A stretch of DNA of 64,000 bases from Ahaetulla prasina (GCF_028640845.1 NC_080539.1:181177459-181241458); one strand, 5' to 3'; counted from the stretch's first letter, positions 47,197-59,016 are shown. Program-made: numbers and translations. The notes: generated by a model not told the origin, from the letters alone.

Positions 47197-48904
47197 TTGA
47201 GAAGACCTGCTTATCAAAGAACCAGATCTTAAAGCTGATTAAAAAAGGACTCCTCACAATCTTTCTGAATACAAAAAAGGGGAGCCATGAACCTTACCAT
47301 TTGATGACATTACAGATCGATCATATTACTTGAGGAATCAGAGTGTCTGAGACCTTGGAGAACTGCTTTCTGTGGAAATTGACATAAGCTAATAAGTAGT
47401 AGGAATAGTATGGATGGATCCAAGGATGACTTAGTATAAGACGCCTTCGCATATACATCTGGGTGGCTATGAAATCATACACTCTCGTTAAATAACAGAG
47501 GGTGGCAGTGAAATATGGAAAATGGTATCTGTTTTCTTTTGATATTGGAATATGGTGAGTATCAGTTATTTTGGGAAGAAGCCCAAAGTACACTTGGGAG
47601 GGACGCAATAGCTGCATATGAATCCATGGGTTTATTTTATAGGATGATTTGAGTTCTGCCAAATATTTGTAGTGTAAAGAAATCATAAAAATTGGCTGGT
47701 GGTCTTAGCCTAGTGGGTGCTCCTTACACAGTTGAGAATGTTGAATGAACTGTGTGAAGAATGTTTGAGCTATTAGTTTAAAGAAAAAAAAATACAGTCT
47801 TCAAGGAACCCCATGAAATATAGATGACAGAAATACATTTTCTCTTATGTAAAGTAGACAAGGAATTTTTGCTTTAGGCTTCACTTGCGTGTAATCATCA
47901 TAACTTGAATTTCCTTTGTGATCTATATTAAGATTTTGTTTCTTTTCTTCTTTTTATACTTTGTCTCGAGAAAACATTGCTACCTGTAATTTGATCATCA
48001 TTATTTTACATATACTCTGGTCACCTCCATATTATATACATAAACATAAATTTAATAATTCTCCAAGTGTAGCTTGCATCTTGATTTCATCTGAACTTTT
48101 AAAGGAAATACTATGATTTACAAAAAAAAATGTGTGCTGTTTTGATCAACAATTTATACTCACGAAAGCATTTATCTACCAATGCAGTGACAACTATAAA
48201 AACTTGCAGGAAAGCATGCAGCATATATCACGAAAGTGATTTTGTTGTCATCAGGTATTTCATATCCCACTCTAATATTGGCTTCCAGTAGTTACAAGTA
48301 TCATATTTCTTGTTTAACTAAAATGTATTTCTTAAGAAGATATGGTACTACACAGCTGATTAAGTGAAAACTACTGGTTTCAGTTGTTTAGGGATGGATT
48401 ATTTTTGTTGGTTTATTTTTAACAAAGTAAAAAAATTGTTGTTCTATGCTTTATAACAACTGTAGTGACTCTTAGTAGTACTGTTTATAATAGGAACGTG
48501 TGATTGGAAGGATTCCTGAATTTGAGTACATTATAAAATATTTAATTTCTTCTGTATAATGTAATTTGCCTACCTTTACCTTTTTTGTAAGGGTCTTGGG
48601 TCTTAAAACTTTTGTAAGTACTCTACAAATATATAATATTTGCAATTCCAGATATGCAAGCTGATTAATCAGTGGGTCCTCAGCTTGGAATTTCCCTGAT
48701 AAGGCAGAATTGTTTATTTCTAGTTAGGTACAAGGGCCTACAAAAGTGGGTATTCATAATTTTACATATAACTAAAAACAGGAGATTAAGAGCAAATTAC
48801 CTAGAGTTAATTTGGAATTTGATGCTGTCAGAATTAAATAAATAAATAAAACAAGTTGCTGGATTCCTTTGTTTTTACATGCCTATATAACTGGGGTTTG
48901 TGGC
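47197..48904. other. Unassigned AT-rich stretch with one exon-like candidate
   Basis: A 121-codon minus frame runs over 47321-47686. On the plus strand, AACAG|AGGGTGGC (near 47499) and ATATG|GTGAGTAT (near 47556) look like splice sites around a 56-base segment coding KYGKWYLFSFDIGIW. I do not recognise either. The rest shows nothing. Confidence 0.3.
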
Positions 48905-49010
48905 AGTGGTGGGTTGCTCCCAGTTCGCCCCAGTTTGAGCGAGGAGGCTTCGCCCACCCAGCCAGACATCATCAAAAACACTGCGCATGCGCAGAAGTGC
49001 TGTGGTGGAA
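48905..49010. mobile_element. hAT-type MITE fragment
   Basis: The left terminus GCAGTGGTGGGTTGCTCC and interior CCCAGTTCGCCCCAG, GCGCATGCGCAGAAGTG resemble the CAG-ended hAT MITEs seen elsewhere in the window. The right end and the target-site duplication are not visible. Confidence 0.5.
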
Positions 49011-50387
49011 GGAGGACATTACTGCTCATATTTGCTTTTGGGTTATAAATCAGATCTAGTATCACTCTGTAGTGTCCATATGTTTCTTCTTTGCTGCATC
49101 AAATGACCTGGATTTCAACATTTTAAATTAAATCAGTGTATTGCCAAAATATGCTAACAGAGACTATGTAGAATCTGCTAAACTTCACCTACATAAATTG
49201 TCAGAAGCTACCTGATTTTGCCCTGTCTAACTAAATGGTTTTAAGGGAACAGGAAAGATCTTATGCATACCCTAAAGCTGGGTAACCGTTAGTTTGGCCA
49301 TATAAGAAATAAAAAGTGGGAAAATTACAAAAATACATTTTTTTTCATTGGGAACAGAAGTATGTTCAGAAAGGAACATTTTAACCATGAATTCTTTATG
49401 TGGTCTTCAATTAAAACAGGAATTCTCCTTTCTGAACCTGTGGGCAGTAGCCTTAATGAATGATGGCTTTTACATAAACTCTTTTCATCTTAGGATATAA
49501 AAGCACTTTACAAACATTGATCAGGCTGATTGATGTAAATCCACTGAACTTCAGCCATCACTAAGACAGCGGTTGCCATTTCAGCTGACACAACCCAGGA
49601 AAAATGTTTTTACCCATCTGGGAAAGGCAGAGAAACGCAAGTAAGATATTTACAATACTATGAAAGTGACTTTGAAAGCTATCAGACTTGGTTTTTATCT
49701 GTATGGACATAGGTTGGCCTAATAGAAAGACAATAGGTTTGTTCAAAGTCCCCAGCAACAATCTCTGATTTTTTTTTCTTTTGTTCAGTTATGTCTGATT
49801 CTCAAAGATTGCCTGGAGTCATTGCAATTTTCTTGACGAGCTTTTTCAGAAGTGGTTTGCTATTGCCTCCTTCCTAGAGCTGACCGAGCCAGTCGGGAAA
49901 TAGAAACATCACATGTTCATTCAGGCTACACATCAGTGGTCTGCCTTTACTGCAGGTCAATACTGTTTGGAAAATATTATTTTATATCATCATGGAAAGC
50001 TCTGAATTAAACATTTTGGAAATCACAGCCACAAGAGCAGAGGGTTGTCCTTCCGAAGACTGTCTTGCATATTTGAATATTGGAAACCAAAACAATCAAG
50101 GTGTCATTGCAGTCTAGCGGCTTTTCTATGAGACTCAAGATAACATAGAGATAATGTGTACCATAATCTTTTTTTCAATGTGGCTCATCATCTTACTATG
50201 GAAATGTGAATGTTGGTGAAGGGGGATCTGGAATATTGCCTGATCATGTTGGTACTTTCTATGATGGCTACCTCTATGACGCTTGGTGTGTCATGGAGTT
50301 TTTTGTTTTTTTCCATTCAGTGCTCAAAGGAAAGCAGTAAGAAAAAACATTGGTTTGTAAGACAAATCAAAACTGGAACTTTATCCC
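49011..50387. other. Unassigned AT-rich stretch
   Basis: No gene or clear repeat is recognised here. Confidence 0.35.
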
Positions 50388-50395
50388 TTACTCAT

Positions 50396-50731
50396 GTTGT
50401 TGTTAGTTGCGAAGTCGTGTCTGACCCATCACGACCCCATGGACATCGTTCCTCCAGGCGTTCCTGTCATCTACCATCCTTTGAAGTCCATTTAAGCTCA
50501 CGCCTATTGCTTCAGTGACTCCATCCAGCCACCTCGTTCTCTGTCGTCCCGTTCTTCTTTTGCCCTCAATCTTTCCCAGCATTAGGCTCTTCTCCAGTGA
50601 GTCCTTCCTTCTCATTAGGTGGCCAAAGTATTTCAGTTTCATCTTCAGGATCTGGCCTTCTAAAGAGCAGTCAGGGTTGATCTCCTCTAGGACTGACTTG
50701 TTTGTTCGCCTTGCAGTCTTAAAAGTAAAAA
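50396..50731 (-). mobile_element. BovB (RTE-clade) LINE 3' end
   Basis: The minus frame 50642-50403 reads KLKYFGHLMRRKDSLEKSLM, LGKIEGKRRTGRQRTRWLDG and then RNAWRNDVHGV, the well-known C-terminus of BovB ORF2. It is followed by the terminal GGGTCAGACACGACTTCGCA motif on the minus strand. An 8-bp direct repeat TTACTCAT (50388-50395 and 50732-50739) is a plausible target-site duplication and sets the limits. It is 5'-truncated to 336 bp. BovB is abundant in squamates and known for transfer between vertebrate lineages. Confidence 0.9.
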
Positions 50732-50739
50732 TTACTCAT

Positions 50740-52425
50740 AGAGAAAGCTAAAACTAGTTCCTGTGGTTAGAGCCCCCAATTCACTCTAACTGCCTAATAA
50801 AATACATGGAAATACAGGGACTATTTTCAGGCTACTTTGTTGACAGGCAAATCTAACTCAAGATATGGCTTTGGGGAAGATCACAAGTTTGGGGAAGAAT
50901 ACATGTCATGATGACCAAGGTTAATTTCATTTTAGAAAACTGTTTCTTTGTCTTTGAATTTTTATTTATTTGTATGGCTCTTTTTGAGCCATTGCCATCA
51001 ACAATAGTAATCAGGATATTTAAGGCAACATGTTTTTGAAACTTAGAAGATTCTATTTAAATTTAAAACTTTTTATTTTAAACTATTGCAGAGCAAGGCT
51101 GTCATCCCAAGCTATTTTGGGGGACAGGGGTGAGGGAAGGTGATGAGGTTATGTTTGATATAATACTTTTGTCAAGATTAAAGACCAGATCTTATAATTG
51201 ATCACATTTTGAAAAAAACTATTTTATATTTAAAAAATCAGGGCTCTCCAGTTTTCAATAATTAAATGCTAGTCTCACATTGCATAAGAAATATTGGCTT
51301 CCAACTGGATTATGCTGTTATTTTATTAAATTATTCAAAAGTCAGGGCAGATGTCTCATCGAAACAGGTTAATGGAAGTATTCTTTGATAACTATGGCTC
51401 CTAAAGATGGAGGCTGGAAATGTCCAGGGTCTCCTTTCAGTGGGAACTAATAGGAAGAAACCCTATGAATTCGGGGGGAAAGTAACAGTTTTTAAACAGA
51501 TGGATTCAGTTATGAAAAAAGCAGGAAGATGTTTGTAAAGCTGCTGATTTAGTTCACTTGTATTAGCATTTTCCTTTCTGGGCTCCTGAGATTGTCTCTT
51601 TGATTCTTTAGGGTGTTTTTTTTTAAATTACCAATGTCTGGCAAAACTTTCTTCTTCTAATACTCTTTGGCAAGTTAGTAATTTTGCCCAGCAAATGTTT
51701 ATAAGAACTTCGTTTGCCAAACTTGCAGAAGTAGAGATTGGAGCCTTCAGAATTAGACACATGTGTTAAATCTAAACTCAGCAAAGCTGTTTGGCTTTTT
51801 CCATATCAATGTAAAGAAGCTCACTGAGCATTTGACCATCCTCAGATCCCTGGTGGAGGATGAAGTAATTGTTGCCTAGTGCTTTGCAGGTAATTGCTGG
51901 TTAGGACTGGAGCCAGCAAACAGGCAAGTAGCAAACAAGGCAACAAGATCACTTCCTTAGTTAAGTGTGTGAATCTCCAGACAGCTTATTTTCTTTCTTC
52001 CGAGTCCCTGAGTGGTATTCAGAGGAGCCTTATGCATTAGGTAATCTTCTTTGCCTTATAGTCTGGTAATCAAGACTCCAGGTGGACCCATCTCTTGATC
52101 TGCTTTGGAGATACTAACTTCACGAACTTCGATCACTTCCTGATCTCTCTTAGCAAAGCTCTAAGCTTTTCTGCCCTATATTTGGCTTTCATTCGGTCCA
52201 ATCACTGCCACAACCCATCTAGAGTTTGACTTTTTGGTAGAAATGTAGAAATCCTGCAGATAGCAGGTTGCAAGTAGAGGAAGGAAAAGGGGGAGAAGAA
52301 AAATTCATTTGTAAATGAAAATAGTTCTTATTTGTATGGCCATATCTTGGTCTGGATTAATTCTTCAGGAGCCCTGTAAACATAATTGATAAATACACAT
52401 TTTAAAAGCGTGTTTTACAGCACCA
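50740..52425. other. Unassigned AT-rich stretch
   Basis: No gene or repeat is recognised over 1.7 kb. Confidence 0.35.
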
Positions 52426-52439
52426 TAACCTATTCAGTA

Positions 52440-52802
52440 AGGGGGAACGTGGTGGCTCAGTGGTTAAGATGCTGAGCTTGTCGATCAGAGGTCGGCAGTT
52501 CAGCAGTTTGAATCCCTAGTGCGGCATAAAAGGGTGAGCTCCCGTTACTTGTCCCAGCTTCTGGCAACCTAGCAGTTCGAAAGCACATTAAAAATGCAAG
52601 TAGAAAAATAGGGACCATCTTTGGTGGGAAGGTAACAGCGTTCCGTGCGCCTTTGGCATTTAGTCATGCCGGCCACATGACCATGGAGACGTTTTCGGAC
52701 AGCGCTGGCTCTTTGGCTTTGAAACGGAGATGAGCACCGCCCCCTAGAGTTGTCAACGACTAACACATACAATATGTGTGAGGGGAACCTTTACCTTTAC
52801 CT
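52440..52802 (+). mobile_element. Sauria SINE (tRNA-derived)
   Basis: A perfect 14-bp target-site duplication TAACCTATTCAGTA (52426-52439 and 52803-52816) frames a 363-bp unit. The head has the A box TGGCTCAGTGGTTAAG and a B box GTTTGAATCCC. The body has CCAGCTTCTGGCAACCTAGC, GTGCGCCTTTGGCATTTAGT and CAGCGCTGGCTCTTTGGC. The end GAGGGGAACC(TTTACC)n resembles the BovB 3' end that is thought to supply its reverse transcriptase. The preserved duplication indicates a fairly recent insertion. This family places the window in Squamata. Confidence 0.95.
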
Positions 52803-52816
52803 TAACCTATTCAGTA

Positions 52817-52860
52817 CAGGTAGTCCTCAACTCATACAACCTTTGTTGTGAATATCTTAA
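52817..52860. mobile_element. Decayed mariner-like MITE end
   Basis: CAGGTAGTCCTCAACTCATA directly after TA matches the MITE terminus at 46820. The rest is unrecognisable. The Sauria SINE inserted right beside it. Confidence 0.5.
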
Positions 52861-53555
52861 AGCTTGGGACTACTGATGAACCTATTTTCCAGCTTGCAAA
52901 ATTAATGGATGTTGGAAATTGAAATAAACTCACAGGGCAAGGCTAAAATTGCATTCTGTATTCAGCAAAATACCTACATTCAATGTATTGCTATCACACA
53001 ATCAGAAACTTTCCAGAATTCACTAGATGTTGTTTTAGCAGATCTTGGGAGCATTTCCTGTCTCAGAATTGTTAGTAAAAAAAAAAAAAATCTTTCAAAA
53101 CTCTGTGCTGTACTGCAGTGGTTCAGATCAGCATATGTAAAGGTAAAATGCTTTATTTGGAAAGAAGATAAAGTATTTTAAGATATGTCTGTTGAGGGAA
53201 TTGCAACTAATCATGAAAGAAATGAGACTGTTTAAACATGACTGGTGCCAACCATTATTTTAGTACTGAGGTGATTTATGGCTTGGCTTCTTATTACTGT
53301 AAATTTGTAGAAAGTTATGTTATCATTTTTCTGTCAAGATTTCTACTAACACAAAAAGGGATCAAATTCACTAGCTGGTCACCAGCTCCTACTATTGGAA
53401 TTGTTTAGGCAATGGTTTAAAACGCTCCATTTCCTTGTTGGGCCAAAGAATTAAGGAACTTTAATCCCCGCAATAATGTTTCTGTTGTTGTTACTGCTTT
53501 TGTAATATATACAACAGTGTGAAATCATAGTTGCCAGTTCTTGAACTTGTGTTGG
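52861..53555. other. Unassigned stretch
   Basis: No gene or repeat is recognised here. A 14-base A run lies at about 53078-53091. Confidence 0.35.
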
Positions 53556-54350
53556 CCTTCCTTTGCACTGAGTTCTTCCCAAGAACCTAGGATGTTGTAA
53601 TGTATCAGCACAACAAATCCAAGCAGTGTGGCTTTTTGTAATTGATAGATGGAAATTTTGTCAATGCCCAGTATTTTCTATTACTTTGTCCATTTTGGGG
53701 TCCTACCAGTTGTTGCTTACAGGCAAGTGGTATTTCCTGCAGGTGATCTTCCAATGCACCATTGTTACTACTTTGTCATGCTGTTACTTATAGTCACTCA
53801 ATGCAATTTTCTTACTGCAGCTAACTAGGTCCACTGTTTGAATTTGCTGTCTGTTACTGTTTTCTCAATTCTGGCCTTGTATCATTTATTCTTAAGGCTT
53901 GGTCTTGTGCAGCCAGAGTGAGCCCCTCTGTCTCAATTGTTCTCTTAGCCATTGCCAGGTCTCCTTGTTATCTGCCTTGCCTGTTCCTTTTTTATGTACT
54001 GGCCATTTAATACATTACTTTCCCTTGCCATGTCTTTTTCCCAGTCTTTGTCTGGTCTTTTTTTTAAGCTAGTTTGGTCTCTCCAGTGCTCAGTAAGCCT
54101 TCCTGGTATATTAGCTTCAGTTCATCTTCTTCAGTGTCCTTTTTCTTCTTCAGCTGTCTGCTATACTTGCAATATTCCACAGCCACCTATTTTCCTTGGT
54201 AAATACACTCTCTTAAGGTCATTGCAATGGATTAAAAGTCTGATTCATTTTCATTATTTTTACAGTCTTCCCATCCAGAGCCTTTAGTTCTGCTTGAGTC
54301 CAGTCCACTATTCCAGCTGTATATCTAATGACTGAAATTGTTGGTTTGCC
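53556..54350 (-). pseudogene. R4/Dong-like LINE remnant, copy A (old)
   Basis: Near 54350-54240 the minus strand reads VIRYTAGIVDWTQAELKALD and then GKTVKIM, the same block as VTRYTAGIVNWTQAELDSLD in copy E at 57.2 kb. A decayed CCHC-like area and endonuclease region follow leftward (53590-53720). Stops and frameshifts are frequent. It is the most diverged member of the cluster. Confidence 0.6.
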
Positions 54351-54394
54351 TTGCTGTATTATTATGGTTAAACTTCAATTTGATTCACAGTCTG

Positions 54395-54795
54395 AATTAT
54401 TATTACTGATCATCGCACAGTCAGCCAGATGTTCAGATTGGGTTTGACATTTTTGTCTACCTTACCAAGGATCTGGGATAGGCAGATCTGGATGTTTGAT
54501 GATGTTACAGATGTCATTGCAGGATGAAAGCTACCTTTTGCAATTGATTGATGGCGAATTTGTCAATGTCAGTGGTGTTCAAGTGGTGCTTCAGTTGTTT
54601 TGGGATTGCATCCAAGGCGCCTATTCCTAGTGGTACTACCCTTGCTTGCTTTTGCCACAATTGTTCTATTTCTATTTGTAGGTCTTTGCATTTTGTTATT
54701 TTCTCCAAATCTTTCTCTTCTATTCTGCTGTCTTCAGGCACTGCCACATCCACTCTCCAGACTTTTTCGTCTTTCCTATCGACAATTGTATTATC
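54395..54795 (-). pseudogene. R4/Dong-like LINE endonuclease end, copy B
   Basis: Minus frame 54807-54514 reads EKVWRVDVAVPEDSRIEEKD, LEKITKCKDLQIEIEQLW and VVPLGIGALDAIPKQL. This is the D..VP.D.R...KE.EK..KY.DL signature of a restriction-like endonuclease C-terminus. It is followed leftward by an untranslated region (AACATCTGGCTGACTGTGCG on minus) and a short ATTATTATT tail near 54400. Confidence 0.75.
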
Positions 54796-55068
<273 letters not shown>

Positions 55069-55079
55069 TTCATTAAACA

Positions 55080-55540
55080 TGAAAGTCAACTGAACATTCA
55101 AAAATGCATCACAAATACCATTGACTGGTGCTAATGGTTGATATGGGTTGCTGCCAGCATCCTAGATATCAACCAAGTACCTTCTTAAATGTACGATGTT
55201 CCAAGTTTTTTGCAATTCTGCTAGCGCTATTACAGGAAGCTGCAATTCATTGATGTATATTATAAAATTCTTGGACATGGTACCAAGTGCCCCAATGTCA
55301 ATGGGTATCACTGTTACATGTTTCATCCATAATCACATAGTTTCGATAGCCAGGTTAAGATATTTCGTGATTTTTTCCAGTTCTTTTTCTTTGACTCTGG
55401 CATCTCCTGGTACCGCGATGTCAATAAATTGTACGTTTCAGTTTTCAACAACTGTAATATCTGGCATGTTGTGTTCCAAATGACAATCCATCTATATTCG
55501 AAAGTCCCACAGGATCTTCACCTTCTCATTTTCTATAACT
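55080..55540 (-). pseudogene. R4/Dong-like LINE endonuclease end, copy D
   Basis: The minus strand reads KVIENEKVKILWDF near 55540-55500, then MPDITVVEN, then FIDIAVPGDARVKEKELEKI near 55435-55370 and VIPIDIGALGTMSKNF. The PD...D core of a restriction-like endonuclease is visible, with stops between blocks. It is a different subfamily from copies B and E. Confidence 0.7.
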
Positions 55541-57257
55541 TTATTATTATTACTATTACTACTATTACTACTACTATTATTTTATTTACCCAAAATGACA
55601 GTATACACAGCAAACGAGATGACTATGCTGGATTTCGTATCACAGATCACTAGTCGAACACTTCCCAAGCGTTTAGGACTGCGTGATGTATCGGCGAATT
55701 ATGCGAGCAGATCCCAGTAAGGTGGCCTTCTGCAGCTGACCAATGGTGATCTTGTCAGCGCCAATTGCTTTTAAGTGCTTGCCTAGGTCTTTAGGCACAG
55801 CTCCCAGTGTGCCGAGTACCACTGGAACCACCTGCACTGGTTTATGCCAGAGTCTCTGCAATTTGATTCTCAAATCTTGATATCTGGTGACTTTTTCAAG
55901 TTGTTTCTCATCGATTCTGCTGTCACCAGGTATAGCAATGTTGACTATCCACACTTTTTTCTTTTCCACAATTGTGTTAACCAGGGTATTGTGTTCCAAA
56001 ACTTTATCAGTCTGTATTCAGAAATCCCACAGTAGTTTTGCATGCTCATTTTCAATCACTTTTTCAGGCTTATGATCCCACCAGTTCTTTGCTACAGGCA
56101 GATGGTAGTTGTGACACAAGTTCTAGTGGACCATCTGAGCAACTGTGTTGTGACGTTGTTTGTAGTCGGTCTGAGCTATTTTCTTACAACAGCTCAGTAT
56201 GTGATCAGTGGTTTCATCTGCTTCTTTGCAGAGTCTGCATTTGGGATCATTAGCAGATTTTTCTATTCTGGCTTTGATTACATTTGTTCTGGCTTAGGAC
56301 CCGGGTACTTACGAGACCGCCTGCTGCTACCTTATGCCTCCCACCGACCCGTACGCTCTCACAGAGAGGGCCTTCTCAGGATGCCGTCCGCCAAACAATG
56401 TCGGCTGGCGGCCCCCAGGAGTAGGGCCTTCTCTGTGGGAGCACCAACACTCTGGAACGAACTCCCCCCTGGCTTACGTCAAGTGCCTGATCTTCGGACC
56501 TTTCGTCGTGAGCTTAAAACATATTTATTCATTCAAGCAGGACTGGCATAAATAGTTGTTTTTAAATTGGGGTTTTAATAATATTTTAAATTTTTAAATG
56601 TTTTAATAATCGGCCGCACAGTAATAGTTCTTTTTAAATTCTTTTAATTGTATATATTCTGTGTTTTATTTTGGCTGTACACCGCCCTGAGTCCTTCGGG
56701 AGAAGGGCGGTATAGAAATTTAATAAAATAAAATAAAATAAAATAAAAATAAATAAATTCTAATGGCTTGTTTTTCGGCGGCAAGAATCAGGCCCTCTGT
56801 TTCTTTCTTCAATGTTCCGTTGGTCAGCCATAACCAAGTCTTTTCCTTATCTACCTTTCCTTGGATCTTTTCAAGGAACTGTCCATGCAGTGCTTTGTTA
56901 CACCAGCTGTCAGCTCGAGCTTGCATCACTGTTTTCCTATATTGATACTTGGTTTGCTGTACTTTTATCAGCTTCCTCTTGTTGACCTCCATCAAAGCTG
57001 GTTACACACTGTCTTTCACATAATCTGCCAGAGCATGTTTCTCTTTTTCAACTATCTGCTTCACTTGAAAAAGTCGTCTGCCGCCTACCTTTCTGGGCAA
57101 ATATAGCCTGTCAACGTCACTACATGGGTGCAGCGCATAGTGTAGGGCCATCAGTTTTCTTGTTTTCCTATCCAGGCTGTCCAGCTCTGCCTGTGTCCAG
57201 TTTACAATTCCAGCAGTATATCTGGTAACGGGTATGGCCCAGCTGTTTATAGCCTAT
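55541..57257 (-). pseudogene. R4/Dong-like LINE, copy E, split by an L2 insertion
   Basis: This is the longest copy. From right to left on the minus strand it reads VTRYTAGIVNWTQAELDSLD (about 57215-57155), RKTRKLMALHYALHP, DVDRLYLPRKVGGRRLFQ (about 57120-57065), TNGTLKKETEGLILAAEKQA (about 56825-56765), the L2 insertion, then AIRTNVIKARIEKS, a CCHC-type motif CRLCKEADETTDHILSCC (about 56250-56190), LWDF before a stop near 56016, and VNIAIPGDSRIDEKQLEKVT with VVPVVLGTLGAVPKDLGKH (frame 55999-55673). That frame ends LLGSARIIRRYITQS. A 3' untranslated region and TTA/ACT tail (55541-55580) follow. A CCHC motif followed by a restriction-like endonuclease is the layout of R2/R4-type LINEs. Stops near 57002 and 56016 make it dead. 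Confidence 0.8.
56291..56757 (+). mobile_element. L2-clade LINE 3' end, copy 5, inserted in R4 copy E
   Basis: It starts at GGCTTAGGACCCGGGTACTT, encodes GPGYLRDRLLLPYASHRPVR and the C-terminus of L2 ORF2 (frame end at 56551), and ends with the stem-loop CCGCCCTGAGTCCTTCGGGA...GGGCGG (56682-56710) and an AAAAT/AAAT tail. Flanking TTCT (56287-56290 and 56758-56761) is the likely target-site duplication. Taking the insert out restores the R4 reading frame AIRTNVIKARIEKS. Confidence 0.9.
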
Positions 57258-57260
57258 AAA

Positions 57261-57342
<82 letters not shown>
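57258..57342. repeat. (ATT)n microsatellite
   Basis: About 27 uninterrupted ATT units lie exactly between the 5' truncation of R4 copy E and the 3' end of copy F. They therefore serve as the 3' tail of copy F on the minus strand. Confidence 0.95.
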
Positions 57343-57553
57343 TTATACAAAATGACAGTATACACAGCAAACGAGATAACTATGCTGGATTTCGTATCAT
57401 AGATCACTAGTTGAACACTTCCCAAGCGTTTAGGGCTGTGTGATGTATCGGCGAATTATGCGAGCAGATCCCAGTAAGGTGGCCTTCTGTAGCTGACTAA
57501 TGGTGATCTTGTCAGCGCCAATTGCTTTTAAGTGCTTGCCTAGGTCTTTAGGC
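57343..57553 (-). mobile_element. R4/Dong-like LINE 3' end, copy F
   Basis: About 210 bases match the 3' end of copy E (55581-55793) with about nine differences by eye. They include the LLGSARIIRRYI codons and ATGACAGTATACACAGCAAA. The copy stops at TCTTTAGGC (57553), where a TTATGA repeat begins. Confidence 0.85.
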
Positions 57554-57593
57554 TATTATTATTATGATTATGATTATGATTATGATTATTATT
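57554..57593. repeat. (ATT)n/(ATGATT)n simple repeat
   Basis: TATTATTATTATGATTATGA-type units follow the truncated end of R4 copy F. This tract may be the remains of the TAA-rich target. Confidence 0.85.
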
Positions 57594-57904
57594 TCCCTTT
57601 GGATATAAATTAGTACCTTGAGATATTTTGTCTGTTTATGAGAACAAAAGAAAGTTTCTGAGTTCCCTTTTATTTTATTCATAGAAACAATAATAAAATC
57701 CCTCCTTCTTTATATTAGAATTTCCATACAGAAATATTTGTTTGTGAGAGACAGATTTGAAAAATGCCCACTTGGGCCAATTCCTCCTCTCTGTTGTGGA
57801 TGGGATGGGAAAAGTGTATGCATTCTGGTTCTACTTGACCTCTCGGTGGCTTTTGATACCATCAACCACTGTATTCTTCTGGATTAGGTTGGAGGATTGG
57901 AATT

Positions 57905-58232
57905 AGGTGACATTTTTTCCCCCGAAGGCCATCATTCTGCTAAACAAATAATTCCCTCAACACTGTCAAACTATTTACTAAATCTGCACTACTATTAATC
58001 TTCTCATCGTTCCCATCACCAATCTCTTTCCACTTATGTATGACTGTAACTTTGTTGCTGGCAATCCTTATGATTTATATTGATATATTGACTATCATTT
58101 GTATTGTAAATGTTGTACCTTGATGAAGGTATCTTTTCTTTTATGTACACTGAGAGCATATGCACCAAGACAAATTCCTTGTGTGTCCAATCACACTTGG
58201 CCAATAAAAATTCTATTCTATTCTATTCTATT
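57905..58232 (+). mobile_element. CR1-group LINE 3' untranslated region
   Basis: TTTTTTCCCCCGAAGGCCAT opens a non-coding 3' end that includes GAGAGCATATGCACCAAGAC and CCTTGTGTGTCCAATCACAC, and ends AATAAAAATTCTATTCTATT in an (ATTCT)n terminus, the type seen at CR1-clade 3' ends. It lies inside the older L2 remnant. The subfamily (CR1 or Rex1-like) is not certain. Confidence 0.7.
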
Positions 58233-58400
58233 CTAGTATTGTGCTGGCTTGCCTCCTTTCTTTGGGGTCGATACCACTCAAAGATAACTGGGGAAGAGAG
58301 ATCTTGACCTCAGCCCCTGCTATGAGGAGTGCTCTCTGCTCTTTCCTCTTTTTAACATCTATTTCAGGCTGCTGGATGATATCATCCAATGCCCTGTGAG

Positions 58401-58619
58401 CAGAAGTGGGCTTCACATAATTTAACAACCAGCTCGCCCCAGCATCGAAAATGTGAGCATCCACGCGGCCTTCTGCGCATGCACTTTGCTCGCACGCACG
58501 CTTGCACACATGCACGTGGCTTAAAAACACAACTAAATAGGACAGCATAGCACCGGGGTGGGTGGGTCACAACTACTGGTTCACCCAAACCAGTACAAAT
58601 TGGCTGAATCCCACCCCTG
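58401..58619. mobile_element. hAT-type MITE, 219 bp
   Basis: An 8-bp target-site duplication CCTGTGAG lies at 58393-58400 and 58620-58627. The ends CAGAAGTGGGCTTCA and TGAATCCCACCCCTG are imperfect inverted repeats. The interior is CpG-rich (CGCGGCCTTCTGCGCATGC). No coding capacity. Confidence 0.85.
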
Positions 58620-58741
58620 CCTGTGAGGTAACATCAGTATACCCAGCTACAGTATATATCTCTGTTGCTGGCAAAAGGCAATGTGTTATCCATCTGGAGG
58701 CTGACAGGATCTGGCTGGGGAACAATACGATTCAGCTAAAC

Positions 58742-59016
58742 CAGTGGTGGGTTTCAAATTTTATTACTACCGGTTCTGTGGGGGTAGCTTGATGGTCGTG
58801 GCAGGGGAAGGATATTGTAAAATCTCCATTCCCTCCCCAATCCAGGGCAAGGTTATTGCAAAATCCCCATTTCCTCACCATCAGCTGGGACTTGGGAGGC
58901 AGAGAATAGATGGGGGCGGGGACAGTCAGAATTTTTACTACCGGTTCTCCAAACTACTCAAAATTTCTGCTACCGGTTCTCCAGAACTGGTCAGAACCTG
59001 CTGAAACCCACCTCTG
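58742..59016. mobile_element. hAT-type MITE, 275 bp
   Basis: An 8-bp target-site duplication AGCTAAAC lies at 58734-58741 and 59017-59024. The ends CAGTGGTGGGTTTCAAA and CTGAAACCCACCTCTG are inverted repeats. Internal motif CTACCGGTTCT occurs three times (near 58768, 58938 and 58970). No coding capacity. Confidence 0.9.

Noticed and set aside
52440..52560. A functional tRNA gene, suggested by A- and B-box sequences
   Set aside because: The tRNA-like head is continuous with the Sauria SINE body and has a SINE target-site duplication. The heads of the other SINEs are rejected for the same reason.
53952..54287. 111-codon hydrophobic plus frame
   Set aside because: It is antisense to R4-like copy A, whose minus-strand blocks are recognisable. 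The plus frames at 54548-54956 and 55196-55483 are likewise antisense to R4-like copies.
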